Part shown: one piece after another, positions 59,637-64,000 of the stretch
Layout: the number at the start of each line of letters is the position of its first letter
Position numbering within the stretch: position 1 is the stretch's first letter
Assembly: GCF_030347395.1 (NCBI RefSeq)
Contig: NZ_CP128170.1
Span: 1,364,001 to 1,428,000, forward strand
Reading direction: 5' to 3'
Origin: Microbacterium sp. ET2
GTDB taxonomy: Bacteria > Actinomycetota > Actinomycetes > Actinomycetales > Microbacteriaceae
DNA length: 64,000 nucleotides
Made by a program: the position numbers and the translations under genes
Notes under the pieces: generated by a model
What the model was told of the DNA's origin: nothing
What the model saw: only the letters and a program-made list of their open reading frames with translations
Databases searched by the model: none

Positions 59637-60295
59637 GCGTCGCGTCCGGGATGCACGGGCTGCTGTCCAACGAGGCGGTCCTCCACCGCGCCGCGCAGCG
59701 CCTCGCGCAGAGCTTCACCGGCATGGTGAACGAAGAGACCGTCGAACGGGTGGTCTTCGAGTCGTACGCGGCGCTCGCTCGGACGGCGACGGTGTCCAGC
59801 CACCTCCCGAGCGTCACCGAGAAGTTCGCGCGCGACCGGCTGACAGCGCTCGCGCAGTCGAAGGGCCTCATTGCGAAGCCTGTTCCTGAGATCCTCTACG
59901 TCTGCGTGCAGAACTCGGGGCGCTCGCAGATGGCCGCCGCTCTCACCCGCCACCTCGCCGGGGAGCGCGTCCACGTGCGATCGGCCGGATCTCAGCCTGC
60001 CGCGGAGATCAACGCCCAGGTCGTCGCGGTGCTGGCCGAGATCGGCGTCGAGGTCGGCGACGAATTCCCCAAGCCCCTCACCGACGACGTCGTGCGCGCC
60101 GCCGACGCCGTGGTCACGATGGGATGCGGCGACGCCTGCCCGCTCTACCCCGGCAAGCGCTACCTCGACTGGCAGCTCGCCGACCCGGCCGAGCTCGACC
60201 TCGAGGGCGTCCGCGCAGTGCGCGACGACGTGCGCGCCCACGTCGAGCAGCTGCTCGGCGAGCTCGCGCCCGGTCTCACGGCGACCTCGGCGTGA
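59633..60295 (+). CDS. arsC: Arsenate reductase ArsC with N-terminal helical domain
   Basis: A 220-residue ArsC variant. The N-terminal helical bundle (LAQSFTGMVNEETVERVVFE, then VTEKFARDRLTALAQSKGLI) matches the middle domain of the ArsR-ArsC fusion. The C-terminal reductase has Cys91-X5-Arg97 (CVQNSGR) and TMGCGDACPLYPGKRYLDW. It overlaps arsC by ATGA and the channel gene by GTGA, so all three are translationally coupled. It may differ from the shorter ArsC in reductant or partner. Confidence 0.9.
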   Translation: MSVASGMHGLLSNEAVLHRAAQRLAQSFTGMVNEETVERVVFESYAALARTATVSSHLPSVTEKFARDRLTALAQSKGLIAKPVPEILYVCVQNSGRSQMAAALTRHLAGERVHVRSAGSQPAAEINAQVVAVLAEIGVEVGDEFPKPLTDDVVRAADAVVTMGCGDACPLYPGKRYLDWQLADPAELDLEGVRAVRDDVRAHVEQLLGELAPGLTATSA

Positions 60296-61056
60296 CCACC
60301 GAACTGCCCGACACCGCACCCGGACCTGCGCCGACGGTCGACGGGGCGCCGCCTGCCGTATGGCGGCGCGCCCTGGCGGAGTTCCTCGGCACCGGGCTCC
60401 TCGTCGCTGTCGTCGTGGGCTCGGGCATCGCGGCGCAGCGGTTGTCCGCCGACGTCGGCCTGCAGCTCCTGGAGAACTCCCTCGCCACCGCCCTCGGCCT
60501 CGGGGTCCTCATCGTGCTGTTCGCACCGGTCTCGGGCGCCCACTTCAACCCGGTCGTCTCGCTCACCGATGCGCTCCTCGGCCGCGCCGACCGATCCGGC
60601 CTGCGCGCCCGCACGCTCGGCGTCTACCTGCTGGCGCAGGCGGCCGGCGGAATCGGGGGTGCGATCCTCGCGAACGCGACGTTCGACGTCACGACGTCGA
60701 TCTCCACGACAGACCGGGCCACTCCGGCGACCCTCCTCGCCGAGGTCGTCGCGACGGCTGGCCTGGTGATGCTCATCGCAGGGCTCACGCGGACACAGCG
60801 GTCCATCCCCGTGATCGCGGCAGCCGTCGGCGCCTACATCGGTGCGGCGTACTGGTTCACCAGCTCCACGTCCTTCGCCAACCCTGCCGTGACCCTCGGA
60901 CGAGTCTTCACCGACACGTTCGCGGGCATCGCACCGGTGTCGGCGATGTGGTTCGTCGGCGCGCAGCTCGTGGGCGCGATCGTGGCGGGGGGCCTTGTCA
61001 TCCTGCTCTTTCCCGCCGCCGAGCCCCGGGCCGCAACCGCGTCGCACACGCGGTGA
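60292..61056 (+). CDS. aqpS: MIP-family aquaglyceroporin, AqpS-like arsenite channel
   Basis: A 254-residue MIP channel with six helices. The two NPA-type loops are HFNPVVSL (Asn86, NPV instead of NPA) and SFANPAVTLGR (Asn197). The residue after the second NPA is Val rather than the selectivity-filter Arg, as recalled for AqpS, an arsenite channel of rhizobial ars operons. Arsenite made by the ArsC proteins could leave through it, since no ArsB or Acr3 pump is encoded here. The GTG start overlaps arsC by GTGA. A hairpin at 61074-61095 follows. Confidence 0.87.
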   Translation: MTTELPDTAPGPAPTVDGAPPAVWRRALAEFLGTGLLVAVVVGSGIAAQRLSADVGLQLLENSLATALGLGVLIVLFAPVSGAHFNPVVSLTDALLGRADRSGLRARTLGVYLLAQAAGGIGGAILANATFDVTTSISTTDRATPATLLAEVVATAGLVMLIAGLTRTQRSIPVIAAAVGAYIGAAYWFTSSTSFANPAVTLGRVFTDTFAGIAPVSAMWFVGAQLVGAIVAGGLVILLFPAAEPRAATASHTR

Positions 61057-61073
61057 TCCAGCGTCCTTCGGTT

Positions 61074-61095
61074 CGCGGTCGATATCTCGACCGCG
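61074..61095. terminator. Hairpin between the convergent ars and kinase operons
   Basis: CGCGGTCGA (61074-61082) / TCGACCGCG (61087-61095) is a perfect 9-bp stem with a TATC loop, 17 bp past the aqpS stop and 26 bp from the end of the opposite gene. It can serve both directions. Confidence 0.6.
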
Positions 61096-61120
61096 GGGGC
61101 GTCGATCACCGCCGCACGAG

Positions 61121-62074
61121 CTACGGCGTGTCGAAAGGCGACGGCCCCAGTTCATCGAGAAGCTGCGCCATCTTGGCGTAGGCGCGGTTGCGGTACGCGA
61201 CGAGCTCGGCGATCCGTTCCGGCTCGATGTCGCGGAACCCCGAGCCGGTCTTCGTGCCGAGCTGCCCGGCAGCGACCCGCCCCGCCAGGATCTCCGGCGT
61301 CGCGAAGCGCTCCGGAAACGTGCCCTGGAGCGAGGCGTAGCAGAATGCGTACACGTCGAGGCCCGCCATGTCGGCGATCGCGAACGGCCCGAAGAACGGC
61401 AGGCGGAACCCGAAAGTCGATCGGACGACGGCGTCGATGTCCTCCGGCGTGGCCACGCCCTCCTCGACCAGCTGCGTCGCCTCGTGGAAGAGCGCGTACT
61501 GCAGACGGTTCAAGACGAACCCCGTGACATCCTTCACGCGCGCCGGCACCTTGCCCGACCCGGCGATGAGCTCCTCGGCCACCCGGATGGCTGCCTCCTC
61601 CGTACCCGCGTGCGGGATGATCTCCACCCCCGGCACGAACGGTGCGGGGTTGGAGAAGTGCACGCCGAGGAACCGCTCGGGGCGGGTGACCGCCTCGGCG
61701 AGGGCGGCGATGGAGATGGTCGAGGTGTTGCTGCCGATCACGGCCGACGCCGGCGCGGCAGCCGAGATGCGTCGGAGCGTCTCGTGCTTGATCTCGATGC
61801 GTTCGGGCACCGCCTCCTCGACGACGTCGGCGTCCGCGACGGCGACCTCGATGCTCTCCGCCGCCGAGATGCGCGAGGTGATGGTGTCGGTCGCGCCGAG
61901 CGTGAACAGACCCTGCTCCTCGAACTGCGCCGTCTCGGTGCGGATGCGCTCGAGGTTCGCCGCGGCGATCTCGGCCGTGACGTCGGAGATCACGACGTCG
62001 TGCCCGCCGAGGGCGAACACCTGCGCCATCCCTCCGCCCATGTAGCCGCTGCCGACGATCGCGATGCGGCTCAT
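61121..62074 (-). CDS. 3-hydroxyacyl-CoA dehydrogenase-family protein (lambda-crystallin/L-gulonate dehydrogenase-like)
   Basis: A 317-residue NAD-dependent dehydrogenase with [20 protein letters not shown] and the active-site region [20 protein letters not shown]. In this fold, members next to sugar kinases often oxidise hydroxy groups of sugar acids (as in L-gulonate 3-dehydrogenase) rather than acyl-CoA. It is coupled to rpiB by ATGA and lies in an operon with the DhaKL-type kinase, supporting a role in a short-sugar or sugar-acid pathway. Substrate unproven. Confidence 0.8.
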   Translation of the reverse strand: MSRIAIVGSGYMGGGMAQVFALGGHDVVISDVTAEIAAANLERIRTETAQFEEQGLFTLGATDTITSRISAAESIEVAVADADVVEEAVPERIEIKHETLRRISAAAPASAVIGSNTSTISIAALAEAVTRPERFLGVHFSNPAPFVPGVEIIPHAGTEEAAIRVAEELIAGSGKVPARVKDVTGFVLNRLQYALFHEATQLVEEGVATPEDIDAVVRSTFGFRLPFFGPFAIADMAGLDVYAFCYASLQGTFPERFATPEILAGRVAAGQLGTKTGSGFRDIEPERIAELVAYRNRAYAKMAQLLDELGPSPFDTP

Positions 62075-62541
62075 GCGCTCACCTCACGGTCGTAGGCGTC
62101 GATCGCGGCGACCTTCGTCGCCGAGGCGGATGACGGATCGAAGCGGTAATCGAGCCACTCGCGGACGAGACGCTTGGCGAGCTCCAGTCCGATGACGCGC
62201 TGACCCATCGTCAGCACCTGGGCGTTGTTGCTCAGAACGGAGCGCTCGACCGAGTAGCTGTCGTGCGCGGTGACGGCCCGCACTCCCGGCACCTTATTCG
62301 CCGAAATGGCCACACCGAGGCCGGTCCCGCAGATGAGCAGGGCCCGATCGGCCTCGCCCTCCGCGATACGCCGGGCGGCTTCGACCGCGACGTGGGGGTA
62401 GTCCGTGTGCTCGTCGCCGCCGACGCCGACGTCGGTCACGACGGCGACGCGGTCATCCGCCTCGAGCAGCTCCTTGAGAGCTGTCTTGTATTCGTAGCCG
62501 GCGTCGTCGCTTCCGACGACGATCCGCAGGGTGTCGGTCAT
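62071..62541 (-). CDS. rpiB: RpiB/LacAB-family sugar-phosphate isomerase
   Basis: A 156-residue RpiB-type isomerase. The N-terminal phosphate region is [20 protein letters not shown] and the active-site stretch is [20 protein letters not shown], with Cys as the usual base; [20 protein letters not shown] follows. It can isomerise ribose-5-phosphate or, in tetrose and polyol operons, erythrulose phosphate. The ATG at 62541 shares a base with the upstream kinase stop (TGATG); a GTG at 62544 is an alternative. Confidence 0.88.
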   Translation of the reverse strand: MTDTLRIVVGSDDAGYEYKTALKELLEADDRVAVVTDVGVGGDEHTDYPHVAVEAARRIAEGEADRALLICGTGLGVAISANKVPGVRAVTAHDSYSVERSVLSNNAQVLTMGQRVIGLELAKRLVREWLDYRFDPSSASATKVAAIDAYDREVSA

Positions 62542-64000
62542 CACTGTTCCTTCCGGGATGTCTCGTCCTGCCCGGCGGTGCGGGCGATGGCGATGGCGAT
62601 GAGGGCGAGCGAGGTTGCTCCCGCGTCGGGGTGGCCCACGCTCTTCTCGGCGAGTGGTCGCGCACGACCGAGCTTGGGGCGGAGGGCCGCTGTCTCCTCC
62701 GCCGCGGTCGAGGCGGCCCCCGCCGCCGCCAGCAACGCCGCAGCGGCAGAGTCGCCCGCTCCCAGGCGCTCCTCGAGCGTGCGGACGTACGGGTCGAGCG
62801 CGTCGACCATGGTCTTGTCGCCGACCGTCGCGCCACCGCGCGAGGTGACGGCGTCGAGCGCTGCGCGGGCGGCCGCGGCGAGCGCCGCACGGCCGTCGAC
62901 GCTCTCGTCATCGAGCGCGCGCCCGATCGCCGCGAGCATCGCGCCCCAGAGCGCCCCCGACGTGCCTCCCGCCTTCTCGCTCCACGCATCTCCGGCGGTG
63001 GTGAGCATGGGCGACAGGCCGATCGACGGGTCGGCCGCCGTGTGCGCGGCATCGATGCCCGTGCGCATCCCGACACCGTGGTCGCCGTCACCGGCGATCG
63101 CGTCGATGCGACCGAGCTCGGCTTCGTTCTCATGGATGACCGCGCGCGCGGCCTCGAGGTAGGTGAGCGCCGCCTCCGCGGCGGCACGCGACCAGTCCGA
63201 CGCAGCGGCGACCTCGGCAGCGTCCCCCGCCGCGGCGACCTCCTCCTGCTCGTCGACCGGCGCGACCGGGTCGATGGCCCCCTTGCGGTACGCGGGCGTG
63301 TACGCCGGCGCGCTCCACAGCGGCTCGAGCTCCTCGTCGAGCCACAGCAGGGTCACGGATGCCCCCGCCATGTCGAGACTCGTGACCAGTTCACCGACCT
63401 CCGGCTCGACCACCGTCACGCCCGCATCCCGCAGACGTGCGGCGACGTCGCCGAAGAGGACGAAGAGCTCCTCGTACTTCACCGAACCGAGGCCGTTGAC
63501 GATGACCGCTGCTCGGTCGCCGCGGGGTTCGGGAACGTCGGCCAGCAGCTCGTCGATGAGGATGCCGGCGAGCTCGACGGAACTCGTGCGGGGCACATCT
63601 CGGATTCCGGGTTCGCCGTGGATGCCGAGACCGACCGACATCATCCCCTCGGGCACGGTGAAGAGCGGTTCGTCCGCGCCCGGGAACGTGCACCCGCCGA
63701 AGGCGACGCCGAGGGTCCGCGTGCGGTGGTTGGCGTGGCGGGCGAGCCGCTCCACCTCATCGATGTCGTCACCCCGCTCCGCCGCCGCACCCGCGACCTT
63801 GAACACGACGAAGTCGCCGGCGATGCCCCGACGCTTGTCGATCTCGTCGATCGGGGCGCTGGCGATGTCGTCGGTGCAGAGCACCGTGCGGGCGTCGATG
63901 CCCTCGGCGCGCAGCCGCTCCTCGGCCTCGCCGAAGTGCAGCACGTCGCCGGCGTAGTTGCCGAAGCTGAACAGCACCCCGCCGCCCCGGTGCGCGGCCT
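62541..64000 (-). CDS. Fused DhaK-DhaL dihydroxyacetone/erythrulose kinase, 5'-partial
   Basis: The frame continues past the right edge of the window, so the N-terminus is missing. The DhaK half (to about residue 280 of the visible part) contains [34 protein letters not shown] and the substrate-binding His of [10 protein letters not shown]. The DhaL half has [20 protein letters not shown], which binds ATP-Mg, and [20 protein letters not shown]. The fused layout is that of ATP-dependent kinases for dihydroxyacetone or, in actinobacteria, erythrulose. With the RpiB and dehydrogenase genes it suggests catabolism of a C4 sugar or polyol. Confidence 0.9.
   Translation of the reverse strand, partial: AAHRGGGVLFSFGNYAGDVLHFGEAEERLRAEGIDARTVLCTDDIASAPIDEIDKRRGIAGDFVVFKVAGAAAERGDDIDEVERLARHANHRTRTLGVAFGGCTFPGADEPLFTVPEGMMSVGLGIHGEPGIRDVPRTSSVELAGILIDELLADVPEPRGDRAAVIVNGLGSVKYEELFVLFGDVAARLRDAGVTVVEPEVGELVTSLDMAGASVTLLWLDEELEPLWSAPAYTPAYRKGAIDPVAPVDEQEEVAAAGDAAEVAAASDWSRAAAEAALTYLEAARAVIHENEAELGRIDAIAGDGDHGVGMRTGIDAAHTAADPSIGLSPMLTTAGDAWSEKAGGTSGALWGAMLAAIGRALDDESVDGRAALAAAARAALDAVTSRGGATVGDKTMVDALDPYVRTLEERLGAGDSAAAALLAAAGAASTAAEETAALRPKLGRARPLAEKSVGHPDAGATSLALIAIAIARTAGQDETSRKEQ

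Noticed and set aside
1..64000. Prophage, insertion sequence or genomic-island borders
   Set aside because: No transposase, integrase, tRNA-end repeat or structural phage gene was seen, and codon usage looks even across the window.

Overview
The window is high-GC actinobacterial DNA, most likely Microbacteriaceae (Microbacterium or a close relative). The support is codon usage, dense ATGA/GTGA/TGATG gene overlaps, GTG starts, two DUF7882 proteins, an LAxTG-anchored xylanase and an NhaA-DsbA fusion. No rRNA, tRNA, transposase, integrase or CRISPR array was seen. The left edge cuts a DUF916-type surface protein and the right edge cuts a dihydroxyacetone-kinase-type gene.

Bases 0.9-29.8 kb form a glucuronoxylan utilisation region. 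It encodes a sortase-anchored GH10 xylanase, a CE7 acetylxylan esterase, a GH67 alpha-glucuronidase, a GH42 beta-galactosidase and a GH3 glycosidase. Two complete ABC sugar importers are present: an LplABC-type set with a DUF624 protein, and a MalEFG-type set next to the GH3 gene. The hexuronate route is also here: uronate isomerase, fructuronate reductase and two D-mannonate dehydratase paralogs, together taking glucuronate to 2-keto-3-deoxygluconate. Three LacI-family repressors and one ROK regulator sit among these genes. LacI-type operators centred on AACGTT occur in the four main promoter regions.

Bases 29.8-45.4 kb are mixed housekeeping and accessory genes. Two DUF7882 proteins flank a tandem array of palindromic repeats. 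There follow an SDR, a CinA-type amidohydrolase, a glycosyltransferase, an NhaA-DsbA fusion, a cNMP-domain thioredoxin-reductase-like flavoprotein with a UBP-type zinc-finger protein, and a divergent pair of nuclease-like genes. The rest are an oxidoreductase, a YdeI-like protein, a TetR/SDR pair, a MarR/NmrA pair and a ROK kinase. A run of 19 G lies at 45649-45667.

Bases 45.7-56.0 kb hold the phenylacetate pathway on the minus strand: paaABCDE, and an enoyl-CoA hydratase-paaH-paaZ-paaI operon. Both promoters carry nearly the same 23-bp site, and a TetR gene nearby is the likely regulator. A MarR/EamA-transporter pair lies between them. Bases 56.0-61.1 kb are an arsenic cluster: ArsR, a flavoprotein with a cysteine tail, an ArsN1-like acetyltransferase, an ArsR-ArsC fusion, two further ArsC proteins and an AqpS-like channel. 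Bases 61.1-64.0 kb hold a 3-hydroxyacyl-CoA-dehydrogenase-family protein, RpiB and a fused DhaK-DhaL kinase, probably for a short sugar or polyol.

Five otherwise well-conserved genes appear broken by single-base indels: uxaC, a sugar permease, nhaA, paaZ and a marR. At this density, base-calling or assembly error is as likely as real gene decay, and it should be settled before calling any of these functions lost.
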